A DNA stretch of 64,000 bases from assembly GCA_020744225.1 (NCBI GenBank), contig JAGMWG010000029.1:186001-250000 (forward strand), written 5' to 3'. Both the position numbers and the translations under genes were made by a program. The notes below the pieces were generated by a model. That model ran no database searches. It had not been told where the DNA came from and saw only the letters and a list, made by a program, of their open reading frames with translations. This document shows, in pieces, positions 45,470-54,997 of the stretch (position 1 is the first letter of the stretch; every line of letters starts with the position of its first letter). This DNA is from Paraphoma chrysanthemicola (taxonomy: Eukaryota; Ascomycota; Dothideomycetes; Pleosporales; Phaeosphaeriaceae).

Positions 45470-47519
45470 CTATGGAGTCTGACTGGTTACATTAGACGAC
45501 CGGATGATCTCATCCACGACCTTCGCTGCACCGAGAACCTTCTCCTCTTGGAGACGGCGCGCGACCAGCTGCACGCCGACAGGCATTTCATCCATCGAGT
45601 CCACATCGAAAAGGTCCCAGTTCCACTTATCAAGCGCATTTCTGGGCTGATACAAACTCATCTCGTTCGCAGCTGCGCCATCAAGCTCTTTCGAGACATG
45701 CCCAGCAGGAATGACGACCGCGGGATAGTCGACGAAATTGAAGACCTTAGTGTACCCGACCCAACGACACTTGCGATGCGGCACCGCAGAGTGAGGCATG
45801 ACGGGTGTGAGAAGGACATCGATTGGCTTCCCAGTCTTCGTGGACTTTGTTGAGTTCCAGAGATCAATGTATCGCTTCTGTGCGGCGAGTTTCTGCTTGT
45901 TCAGCTGCCAATACTCATACACTGAAATAGGCTTGCCCTTGTTGACTAAGGCTTCGACGTGAGGTATGAACGGCTCGCCTCCTGCTTCCACATCTCTCCG
46001 AATGTCCTCTCCGCCATCGGCCGTATAGTATTGGTCCTACGAAACCTTGTCAGACAGTGGAATGATTTGACATCAGGATACCTCTTACCATTATATCAAT
46101 GCATTCCTGATGAAGAGATCCTGGCGCCCACGGTACAATCTCGTGCCCTGCAGCCTCTAATCTAGACGCAACATCATCTAAAACTCTTGCTACAGGCGGA
46201 TGAGTCTTTACAACCCCGTCGTCCCGCATCACGGCAATCACAAGTGGTCGAGTTTGTGCCTCAATAAACATTCCAGATCGCCAAGGTACTGGAGAGCATT
46301 TCGGATCATGGTCCCATGGTATCCCTTCCAAGACAGCTCGCGTAGCAGCGATGAGCGAGTCTATATTCCGACTCATAGGACCAATGACCGATGGAACATG
46401 CTCTTGACCCTCTGTCGAGACAGAGACTCCCTGATATGGAAGGCGCGTACTCTGAGAATGGTCAACCTTTTGTACTATCAGGGTGAGCTCGTCAAAAACA
46501 TGACTTACACTGGGTTTCAGTCCATACAACCCATTCATATGGGCAGGAATACGTATGCTTCCGCCTATGTCTGTGCCCCACCCAACGACGGTACCACGCA
46601 GTGACAAAAGCGTCCCTTCTCCTCCCGTGGAACCCCCGGGAGTGAAATCGGGATTCCTCGGATGGATGGTCAGGCCCCATAACGGATTATCTGTTTCACA
46701 CCACTTTTAATTGTGAGCAATTTGGCTCTACGAGATTTTGACAGGGATTCCTGCATGGGCTCACGCACCATGATGCTCTGTGGCAGATTTGACTTTGCGA
46801 CTATGACCGCACCCATCCGCCTTAGTAGCGAGACTAAGACGCAGTCTTCGGTCGCCGGCTTGAAAGCTCGTCCGACGTAGCCCAAGGTACTGTCGTATCC
46901 AGCAACATCGAACTGATCTTTCAGCGTCATGGGAACGCCATGTAAGGGTCCAACGAGGCGACCATTTTTGCTGAAGAAGTAGTCAAGCTCCTTGGCCCTT
47001 TTGAGCGCATCGTCAAAAAGTATCTCCGTAAGGCTGGCTAAAGTCAGCCACTTGTCGGGTTACTCATCACGGTGCGGGAAGCAACGTGCCAGTTCGTCTG
47101 TGCATACAGTCAGTGGATCGTTTCAATTCGCGAACCTGGTTGATTTTACGCGTTGGTGGGCGGCAATTGCTCTGTGCGTGGCGTGAGAATGGTACGACTA
47201 CAGCGGAGGAGGCGGAGGCTACCGGTGGATGTACGCAACGCACAGCCCTAAAGACGTTACAGTGCTGGAACGAATCGCTTGCTGGATTTCTGCGACACCG
47301 TCACTGGCTGTTGCAGCATTGTCGGCGTCTCCAATCTCAGCGAGGTGCAGCGACTGAAAAAAGTCAATTTGCGAGTACGCGACCTCGGCAAAAGTTGCAG
47401 GCCCAGCATACAGTATCTGCACCTTTGTGGCTATCGACAAAGCTCGAAATAGCATCGGCACGTAGCTTGCGTTTCTTTTCGACGATTTGCGCCCATTGTG
47501 GAAGCGCGGAGGCAGTCAT
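45470..47519 (-). CDS. Amidase (amidase signature family), 555 aa
   Basis: Hydrolyses a carboxamide to acid and ammonia. Seven exons on the minus strand: 47412-47519, 47223-47353, 47150-47171, 46769-47050, 46509-46703, 46089-46451 and 45470-46036 (556 codons). The Ser-cisSer-Lys triad is complete: Lys in VIVAKSNLPQS, the Gly-rich GGSTGGEG segment, and the nucleophile Ser in GTDIGGSIRIPA. PLHGVPMTLKDQFDVAGYDS and YGLKPSSTRLPYQG are typical of the fungal AmdS-like group. The 57-bp intron at 46452-46508 is stopless and frame-neutral. The exon 3/4 junction (intron 47051-47149, weak acceptor) is the least sure. The gene is co-oriented behind the divergent phenol hydroxylase and ahead of the CE4 hydrolase. 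No signal peptide. Confidence 0.9.
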
Positions 47520-48014
47520 GTTGATGTTGTCGCACTGGACACCGTTGGAGCTTTCGCTGGAGTGTAATCACAAAAGCTTCATCAAGGAATCCTTGATGGT
47601 ATCGCGAAATATTACGAAGAAACAGAGGATTCAAGTAAACCTCGGTATGCTCACCGCTGATGCATGCATGGTCGCGTGGTGGTCGAAAACGCGGGTGCTG
47701 CGTCGAACAGTGGGGGAGGCAGGGGCCGGCACAGATGCCGAAGCGTGCTTTCCATCAGTCGACCAGAACCTCCCTTACAGACCCAATGCGCTGCAGACAT
47801 CCGCGGCGGTAATCCCTTGCTCGAGTCAGCCCATCGCAAAAATCTCTTCACAATGTGCTGCACATTGACGCACTTTTGCACAATGGAAAAGACCTACAAA
47901 CAGTTAAGAATGGGCAGACACCGGGAAAGACGCGGCGTTTGCCCCTCCTCATTGGTACCCCCATCTTCGCACCCTAGGCCGACGACATAGGAAAGGAACA
48001 GCAAGCTTTATAGC
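47520..48014. promoter_or_regulatory. Divergent promoter region, amidase / phenol hydroxylase
   Basis: A 495-bp interval between divergent start codons, so co-regulation of the two enzymes is possible. A CCCCTCCTC pyrimidine run lies near 47943. No specific operator was identified. Confidence 0.35.
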
Positions 48015-50066
48015 ATGGCTCCTGCTTTATGGAACCTCATGAAGCGCTCAACATCCAACAGTCCGCCTCAGTCGAAGCTGCAGAAAATGGCACCGGGACT
48101 GGTGAGTGACGTCGAGTCGCGCTCGTCTGGAAGCAGCTTGGAGGTGGCATCGCAGTTCTCGTATGTGGGTAGAGATGACGACTATTCGAGCTTCATGAGC
48201 GATGTAGTAGTCGTGGGTGCAGGCCCAGCCGGTCTAATGCTTGCGTATGTCACTTGAGTCCAATGGAGGCATCTAGCTAACTGATGCAGTGACAACCTCG
48301 TCCGCTACGGCATCAAGACGCGCATCGTCGACGACCGCCCCGATCGCACATCGACAGGCCGTGCCGACGGCATTCAGCCCAAGACGATTGAGACGCTGCG
48401 TCAGATGCGCATTGCCGAGCCGCTGCTGCGAAAGGGCGTGCGCATCTACGACATCGCCTTCTGGAAGTCCACCACCGAGCAGTCGCTGCACCGCACTGGG
48501 CGCGAAGTTCACTATCCGCCAGTCGTAGACCTGCTCGACCCTTATATTCTGTTAGTACATCAAGGCATGGTGGAGCGCGTCTTCGAGGAGGACCTCATAG
48601 AGCGCGGCACCGCCGTCTTGCGGAACACGGCCTTTGACAGCCTGGATTATACACCAATGTCCATTCGACCGCTGACGGTCAACTGCCGGCAAGATGTCAA
48701 CCACGCTAAGAAGAGCTTTTTCACGCGTTATGTCGTGGGCTGTGACGGCGCACATTCGAAAGTCCGAAAATGCATTCCTGGGGCAACCCCTGTTGGGTCT
48801 TCGTCTGATGCTGTGTGGGGTGTCCTGGACGGCGTGCTCGATACTGACTTCCCAGACATCTGGAGCAAGGTGGTGATCCAGTCGGATGAGCTTGGTTCGG
48901 TGCTGATGATTCCACGCGAGCGAGGTTTGACGCGACTGTACATTGAGCTACGTCCGGACTCGAACGAAGCTGTTGGAGGAGAGCAAAACACACAAGAGTT
49001 CGTCCAACGACGAGCGCAAGCCATAATGAAGCCCTATCGACTCGAGTGGCGGAATGTCGAGTGGTTTGGTCGGTATAAGATTGGCCAACGAGTTGCGGCA
49101 CGCTTCACGGACGTTGAGCGACGAGTCTTCATCGCTGGCGATGCTAGTCACACGCACAGCCCGAAAGCCGCCCAAGGAATGAACACTTCGATGCACGACT
49201 CCTGGAACCTGGCCTGGAAACTGAACTTCGCTATCCGTGGCCTCGCCAAGTCGAGTCTGTTAGAGAGCTACGAGGAGGAGCGGAAGAAAATTGCACAAGA
49301 CCTGATCGACTTTGACTACGAGCACGCAAATGCCTTCCATGACGGCGACCCGGCTGCTTTGGCGGCAAACTTCACTAAGAATGTTGCTTTCATCTCAGGC
49401 TATGGTGTCAGCTACCAACCAAACGTGCTCAACGTCCGTTCAAAGGGCTACGACCGTGGTCATCTCACACCGGGCTTCTTACTTCCTCCCGCAAAGGTCA
49501 CACGCTACATTGATGCCAATCCCGTCGACATACAAACCGATATCCCTGCACTCGGCCAGTTCCGCATCTACTTCTTCACCCACAATGTGCACGCAGCAAT
49601 GCCATTCCTCGACACAGTATGCCATGCGCATTCTGGAAGCGGCTCCTATGTCGGCCGGATCAGTGCTGCAGGTAACGCTTCCTACACAACACAGCCTCCG
49701 CTCGCCGCACCACACGACCAGTTTGTCCTGCCAGAGCGATATACACCAGTGAGCGGAGTCTACACATATGCCCTTGTGACAGATATGGACCGTAACAATA
49801 TCGAAACCAAAGACTTGCCACCCGTTCTACGTGAGAGTGCATGGACATTCTACTTGGACGACATACCTGACAGAGACACCCGCAAGCAGAAGTGCATGGA
49901 CAAGTGGCTCGACGGGCTCGACGAGAACGAAGTCGTCGTACTCAATGTGCGACCTGACGGGTACGTTGGTACGGTCCGTAGATTTGCCGATGGGAGCAAG
50001 GAAAGCGGACAGGTGGCAGTACAGTGGATGGATCAGTATTACGAAGAGTTCATGAAGGATACTTAG
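48015..50066 (+). CDS. FAD-dependent phenol 2-monooxygenase-like enzyme, 668 aa
   Basis: Phenol hydroxylase-type flavoenzyme that ortho-hydroxylates phenols to catechols with NADPH and oxygen. Exons are 48015-48244 and 48290-50066, with a 45-bp intron located just after the Rossmann motif. Motifs are VVVVGAGPAGLMLAD (GAGPAG at 68-73), TRIVDDRPDRTSTGRADG, the DG motif VVGCDGAHSKVRK, and the FAD motif FIAGDASHTHSPKAAQGMN. The C-terminal 200 residues form the thioredoxin-like phenol hydroxylase dimerisation domain, ending with LNVRPDGYVGTV. Length (668 aa) matches fungal phenol hydroxylases. An unusual 60-residue Ser-rich N-terminal extension precedes the FAD domain. It has a divergent partner, the amidase. 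Confidence 0.93.
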
Positions 50067-50686
50067 GGTAGAGCTGCTGTGGTACGAGCAGCCTCAGGCA
50101 TAGATGCATAACATCGGCGTTTCTCTTGCGCAAATTTGTTGCGTTAACAAACCGGACACTTCCGAGAAAGACATCATCACGTGCTTAGTTCCTCGTCATC
50201 CACATTGCTCAAACATTGTGCGCTAGAACTGGTAAGTCCCTCGCCTCAAGTGCGACGTAATACGTGCCCAACGTCTTAGCTAGAATGTTGATGTTGATGC
50301 AGGATCGAGAAGTACCCACTCACACCTTGCGCCTATCTCCAGCGTATACCCGTCGCAACGAGACCCACTCCGCCGCCTAGTTTCACCCCACTCTTATCAT
50401 ACATGCCCTATCTTGGCTATCGATATGCAGGCTTGACACGATGTTGAAGTCGACTGCGGGAACGATCGGCTGGTCGAACTGGCCGGTATCCATGACTATG
50501 CATCAGCTCAGGCGTGTATGCAAGGGAAGGATCAAAAATGGAGGTCGAGATGCGGCCGCGAACGCGACGCATGCAGCTCATATGCTGTGTATAAATGCAC
50601 TGAGTAGGGCCGATCATTAGTCCAGAGCATTACCAGAAGACTCGTCAATCTGCTACCGTCAACGATTAGTTGAATAGTCCTCCAGG
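50067..50686. other. Intergenic with promoter of the Dal5-type transporter
   Basis: No gene is supported. A TATAAATG box at 50590 lies 97 bp upstream of the transporter start. Confidence 0.5.
50590..50597 (+). promoter_or_regulatory. TATA box of the Dal5-type transporter
   Basis: TATAAATG lies 90-97 bp before the ATG at 50687. This is a motif match only. Confidence 0.4.
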
Positions 50687-52321
50687 ATGAGCGTCGACAA
50701 TCAGAAAATCGTCGTCGACGAGAAAGGACGCAACATGTCCGACACCAGCCTCAACAAGCAAGAAGTCGGCACCGTAGAGAACCACTTCGATCGGTCTGCT
50801 GAACGAGCATACGGTACCACGATTTTCTTCTTAATCTCAAGAGAGCGCTATCTAACATCTACTACAGTCCGCAAACTCGACTTTTACCTCCTTCCCTTCC
50901 TTTCCGTCATGTACTTCTTCAACGCGGTCGACCGCTCTAATCTCGGCAATGCGAAAACAGACGGAATGGATAAGGATCTTGGATTCACGGGGGAGCAGTA
51001 CTCGCTGCTTATTCTGTTGTTTTATGTTCCAAATGGGTTGTGTGATCTGCCGTTGAATATGTTGACGAAGAAGTGGAGTGGGAGGGTTATGTTACCAAGC
51101 TGTAAGTACCTTATATTTCTACCCCTCGCTCTTTGTGCCCAGCGAAGAGTGACTCTGCAAGAGAGTAAGGATCAGTGGCTGATGGCTGTGATAGTAATGC
51201 TCGGCTGGGGTGCCATGGCCCTTTTCCAATGCGCCGCACACAACTTTGCTGGCATGCTCGTCCTGCGCCTCCTCCTCGGGACTTTTGAAGCGGGCTTCTT
51301 CGCCGGGGTGGTCTTTTATCTCACCCTCTTTTACACGCGCGGCGAACTTGGATTCCGCATTGCTCTGTTCTTCGGTAGTGCGTTACTCGCCGGCGCATTC
51401 AGCGGCCTAATCAGCTTCGGAGTATTCCAAATCGAACACAGCATTCCCGGCTGGAAATGGCTATTTATTATTGAAGGTGCAATGACAGTCCTTATTGCCC
51501 TGGTTGCGTATGCATGGCTACCTGCAACGCCACAATCTGCGTGGTTCCTCGACGACGCAGAACGCACCATCGCAGAACGCCGCACACTTCGCGATCTTTC
51601 GTCCGCCGGCTCTCACGACTTCAACATCCGCGAATGCTTCGCCGAATGGAAGAATTGGAAAATGGTACTCTGGTGCATTGTTTCCTTCACCTACCCAGTG
51701 GCCTTCGCTACCACCTCGAACTTCCTCCCACAAATCGTGCAGCGCCTAGGCTACTCCGTCGTCAAAACAAATCTCTGGACTGTTGCGCCCAACGCCGTTG
51801 GATTTATCGTCCTGCTATGCATAACGTACAGCTCGGATTACTTCCGCGAGCGCACCTTTCACATTGTGCTCGCATTGAGCATCTCGCTGGTCGGACTGAT
51901 CATCCTCGCGACCATCGATGTTCTACACAACAAAGCTGTTGCATACTTTGCATGCTTCATGCTCGCGTCGGGCGCATACATCCCGTCCTGTCTCGTACAC
52001 TCATGGCACAATAACAACAACCTCAACGAAAATGCGCGTGCCGCAACAACAGGTTTGTTAGTTGGACTAGGTAATCTAGGCGGAATATTGTCGGCCGCGA
52101 CGTTTAGGCAAGAGTATGCGCCCAAGTACGTGCCGACGCTGATTGCGACGGCGTGTTGCAATGTCACGTGTATTGTGTTTACGCTGTGGTTGGGCGGGTG
52201 GATGAAGTTGGAGAATAGGAGGAGGGATAGGCAGCAGGGGACGAGGGTGAGGGCGGAGGATGTGAGGACGGATGAGTTGGGGGATGGGGAAATGAGTGAG
52301 AAGTGGAGGTATTTTACCTGA
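50687..52321 (+). CDS. MFS anion:cation symporter, Dal5/allantoate permease type, 495 aa
   Basis: Plasma-membrane importer of organic anions (allantoate, nicotinate, biotin precursors and similar carboxylates in known members). Exons are 50687-50813, 50868-51101 and 51195-52321. Both introns (54 and 93 bp) are stopless and frame-neutral, so an uninterrupted 544-codon frame also exists. Splicing restores the family motifs AYVRKLDFYLLPFL and MLPSLMLGWGAMALFQCA. Other marks are FFNAVDRSNLGNAK, LRLLLGTFEAGFFAGVVFYL and the GWKWLFIIEGAMTVL stretch. Twelve hydrophobic segments; hydrophilic charged tail. It lies beside the phenol hydroxylase in the same orientation, consistent with uptake of an aromatic acid or amide acid (inference). 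Confidence 0.92.
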   Translation: MSVDNQKIVVDEKGRNMSDTSLNKQEVGTVENHFDRSAERAYGTTIFFLISRERYLTSTTVRKLDFYLLPFLSVMYFFNAVDRSNLGNAKTDGMDKDLGFTGEQYSLLILLFYVPNGLCDLPLNMLTKKWSGRVMLPSCKYLIFLPLALCAQRRVTLQESKDQWLMAVIVMLGWGAMALFQCAAHNFAGMLVLRLLLGTFEAGFFAGVVFYLTLFYTRGELGFRIALFFGSALLAGAFSGLISFGVFQIEHSIPGWKWLFIIEGAMTVLIALVAYAWLPATPQSAWFLDDAERTIAERRTLRDLSSAGSHDFNIRECFAEWKNWKMVLWCIVSFTYPVAFATTSNFLPQIVQRLGYSVVKTNLWTVAPNAVGFIVLLCITYSSDYFRERTFHIVLALSISLVGLIILATIDVLHNKAVAYFACFMLASGAYIPSCLVHSWHNNNNLNENARAATTGLLVGLGNLGGILSAATFRQEYAPKYVPTLIATACCNVTCIVFTLWLGGWMKLENRRRDRQQGTRVRAEDVRTDELGDGEMSEKWRYFT

Positions 52322-52557
52322 GCCACGAGATCTTTGCTCGTAAGAAGAATTCAGAAGGCTGTGGTCGAGATATCGAAACATGCAATCTAATGATTGGCCG
52401 AAATGGCGAGCGGTGCTCGTGTTGCCAAGTCTCAGCTGAGGTAGTCGCACCTCGAGCTGTCCGAATCAACCCCACCTTCCCTTCCCTTTGACTTCCCAGC
52501 CACGTGCCAGCATCTCATCTCGGACGGTCGCGAGCGAGAATATTGATATGAGTGACA

Positions 52558-54354
52558 ATGCGACTTCTGAATTCAACCACGCTCGAATTCAAGGTCTTCA
52601 GCGATCAAGATCTTCCTGAATACGCCATACTATCTCACACCTGGGGAATTGCTGAAGAGGAAGTCAGCTATCAAGAGCTGAAATTTCTCCTAAGACTTAC
52701 CGCCCTTCCGCGCCATCTCACCTCCGGGATCAACGTCACCTTGGTCGCTGCTCTGGAAGCTGCTGCGGGGCTCGAGTTCTCTGCAACAGGACGGGAAACC
52801 ATCAGCAGTCGCCCGGGCTATGTCAAGATTAAACATGCCGCGAGCTTTGCCAAGGCGCATGGGCTCGACTGGGTATGGATCGACACCTGTTGTATCGACA
52901 AGAGTAGCAGCGCCGAGCTGCAAGAGGCAATAAACTCGATGTATCGCTGGTATCAACTTGCAAAAGTGTGCATTGTCTATCTGGACGACGCTGTGCCAGG
53001 CAATAACCCTCTGGGGAAACACCCAGACTTTGAAAGTATGCTACGTGACTCGAAATGGATCACGCGAGGTTGGACCTTGCAAGAACTCATAGCACCGTCA
53101 TCGGTGGACTTCTACAATGCCAGTTGGGAATACATTGGTAGCAAGCAAAAGTTCCTATCTAGCATACGTGGGATCACGGGCATACCAGAATCAGTTCTAG
53201 CCACTGGTGATCTCAGCTATGCATCTGTCGCGCAAAAGATGGCGTGGGCAGCAAAACGCAAGACAAGTCGCGTGGAAGATCGTGCGTACAGCTTACTAGG
53301 CATATTCGGCGTACATCTACCAATGCTCTATGGTGAGCGGGAAAATGCCTTCCGACGTCTACAAGAAGAGATCTTGCGGACTACGACTGACGACTCGATT
53401 TTTGCCTGGAGAGCCGCGGCAGGCGGATTTGATACGTACCGTGGCCTCCTCGCACGATCTCCGGAAGAATTTCAAGATTGCCGCCTGGCTTCGCGAGGTC
53501 GAGGCACATTCTCCATCTCCAACAGGGGCCTCCGTGTGGAGTTACTTTTGCGGCCGTTGTTGGACAATGAGCATGACGATGGCCTCTACCTCGGGTTGTT
53601 AAGTGCGACCTGGGGAAGGGACAAGAGGATTGCCATCGTACTTCGACGGCTCGACCATCCGAACTTTGCACGAGTTTCTGCAAACCAGCTGGAATCTTGG
53701 AAGGGACCGACGGACCCAATACTCGACAATGTGCCTGTGCCTGAGGAACCAGCTGAATCGACAGATCTGGATGAGATGACGGAGATCTATATTGATCACG
53801 CACCCAGCCTTCCGCCGCATTTCCAAACGTGCCTGATACATTCAATATGGTTCAGACACGGTTCCACCGAACACTCAGTGCCTGCTTACAACGTTCAGGT
53901 GATGAGGCCGGCAGATCTGGCCAGGGGGAATCCGCCCCACATAATGGTCAGGCCTCGCACGCGTGGTGGTCATAAAGACTTCCGAGTATCAACGCATAGA
54001 GACATATTCATCGCAAGTGTGGAATTGAGGCACAGACCGACTACGCTGGGGCATATGGGCAACCCGATGCATCTCTTGCTCGGGTACAACCGCAAGACTG
54101 GTGAATACTGGTGTCGTATACTGGGCAATCTCAGATGGCCGACTATAAGCGCCTCGGATGAGCAGTGGCGCTTGGCCTTAACCAAGTCGTCTGCGCTGCA
54201 TGGAGGCGATACTACGGCCAGCTTCTCGACAGGCATACCACACATGAGGAACATCAATATCAGAATATATCCTGCCATTCAACAAGATCGGTCATGTCTG
54301 ATTGTTGAGATTGATGGTCTCCATATCGCCTCGCATGGAAGACCATATTCTTGA
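52558..54354 (+). CDS. HET-domain protein, 598 aa
   Basis: Second HET (heterokaryon incompatibility) protein of the window and of a different subgroup from the first. It starts MRLLNSTTLEF, the common N-terminus of HET-E/HET-D-like proteins, followed by PEYAILSHTWG (to residue 30), DWVWIDTCCIDKSSSAELQ (104-122) with SMYRWYQLAKVCIVYLDD, and TRGWTLQELIAP (169-180). Then come RVEDRAYSLLGIFGVHLPMLYGE and RLQEEI. There are no NACHT, WD or ankyrin repeats downstream; the C-terminal 280 residues match no motif I know. About 45 residues between YQELK and GYVKIKHA are longer than usual and could hide a frame-neutral intron, though no strong splice sites are seen. Confidence 0.92.
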   Translation: MRLLNSTTLEFKVFSDQDLPEYAILSHTWGIAEEEVSYQELKFLLRLTALPRHLTSGINVTLVAALEAAAGLEFSATGRETISSRPGYVKIKHAASFAKAHGLDWVWIDTCCIDKSSSAELQEAINSMYRWYQLAKVCIVYLDDAVPGNNPLGKHPDFESMLRDSKWITRGWTLQELIAPSSVDFYNASWEYIGSKQKFLSSIRGITGIPESVLATGDLSYASVAQKMAWAAKRKTSRVEDRAYSLLGIFGVHLPMLYGERENAFRRLQEEILRTTTDDSIFAWRAAAGGFDTYRGLLARSPEEFQDCRLASRGRGTFSISNRGLRVELLLRPLLDNEHDDGLYLGLLSATWGRDKRIAIVLRRLDHPNFARVSANQLESWKGPTDPILDNVPVPEEPAESTDLDEMTEIYIDHAPSLPPHFQTCLIHSIWFRHGSTEHSVPAYNVQVMRPADLARGNPPHIMVRPRTRGGHKDFRVSTHRDIFIASVELRHRPTTLGHMGNPMHLLLGYNRKTGEYWCRILGNLRWPTISASDEQWRLALTKSSALHGGDTTASFSTGIPHMRNINIRIYPAIQQDRSCLIVEIDGLHIASHGRPYS

Positions 54355-54997
54355 CACGTAAAGCTACTGGAATCAACCCAGAACGCAGCAGCACTGCGTT
54401 AAAATTGCTCACTCCCGAGTATTTCGACTTGAAAGGAGTATCGAAAACATCGGCCTATCTAATTCTCCAGTCGTCGTAAAAGGCCCTCTACACCTATGTC
54501 CCCACAAGCCTCCTCTATAGCCACAATGAGTTGTGAGAGACATCCTGTAGCAGTCAAACAGTGTTTCTCGATTCTCTTCGGTGGCTCGACGATGGCTGCG
54601 CTCGCTCCGCAAAATTGCTCTTGCTCCTATCGGCGCCGCTACTTGAACAGTCAGTCGAGTCATTGTTTGCGATTCGCTTCATTTTGGGCACGAGAGGCTC
54701 GTCATCCAAGTGGACTCTTGTGATAGAAGCTTCTTTGCCTCGCGTGCCTGCTCAACAATTTATGAGAGCCATCTCTTATAGTGTAGCGGAAGGCCATATT
54801 TCCTATCAGCAGACAACAGACAGGTTGGTCAGGAAGCCACACTTCCCGATGCGCTCGATCACCGTCGCCGCTTCCGTGTCTGATATTCCAGTCTTGATGG
54901 TCTAGGGATGAGTACCGGCCGATTTCGTCAATCTTGATCCCATATCAAGATGTAGCCGCACAGCAGCTTCGTTGGAGATAATCTCGTTACGGCAGCA
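54355..54997. other. Intergenic between convergent genes
   Basis: 3' regions of the HET gene and the F-box/ankyrin gene. Short frames without motifs. Confidence 0.5.

Noticed and set aside
47086..47868. Open frame of 260 codons on the plus strand
   Set aside because: It lies opposite the first exons of the amidase, whose exons join in phase and carry family motifs; this frame has none.
52558..54354. NLR-type (NACHT/WD) vegetative incompatibility protein
   Set aside because: Only the HET domain is seen; no Walker A motif or WD repeats follow.
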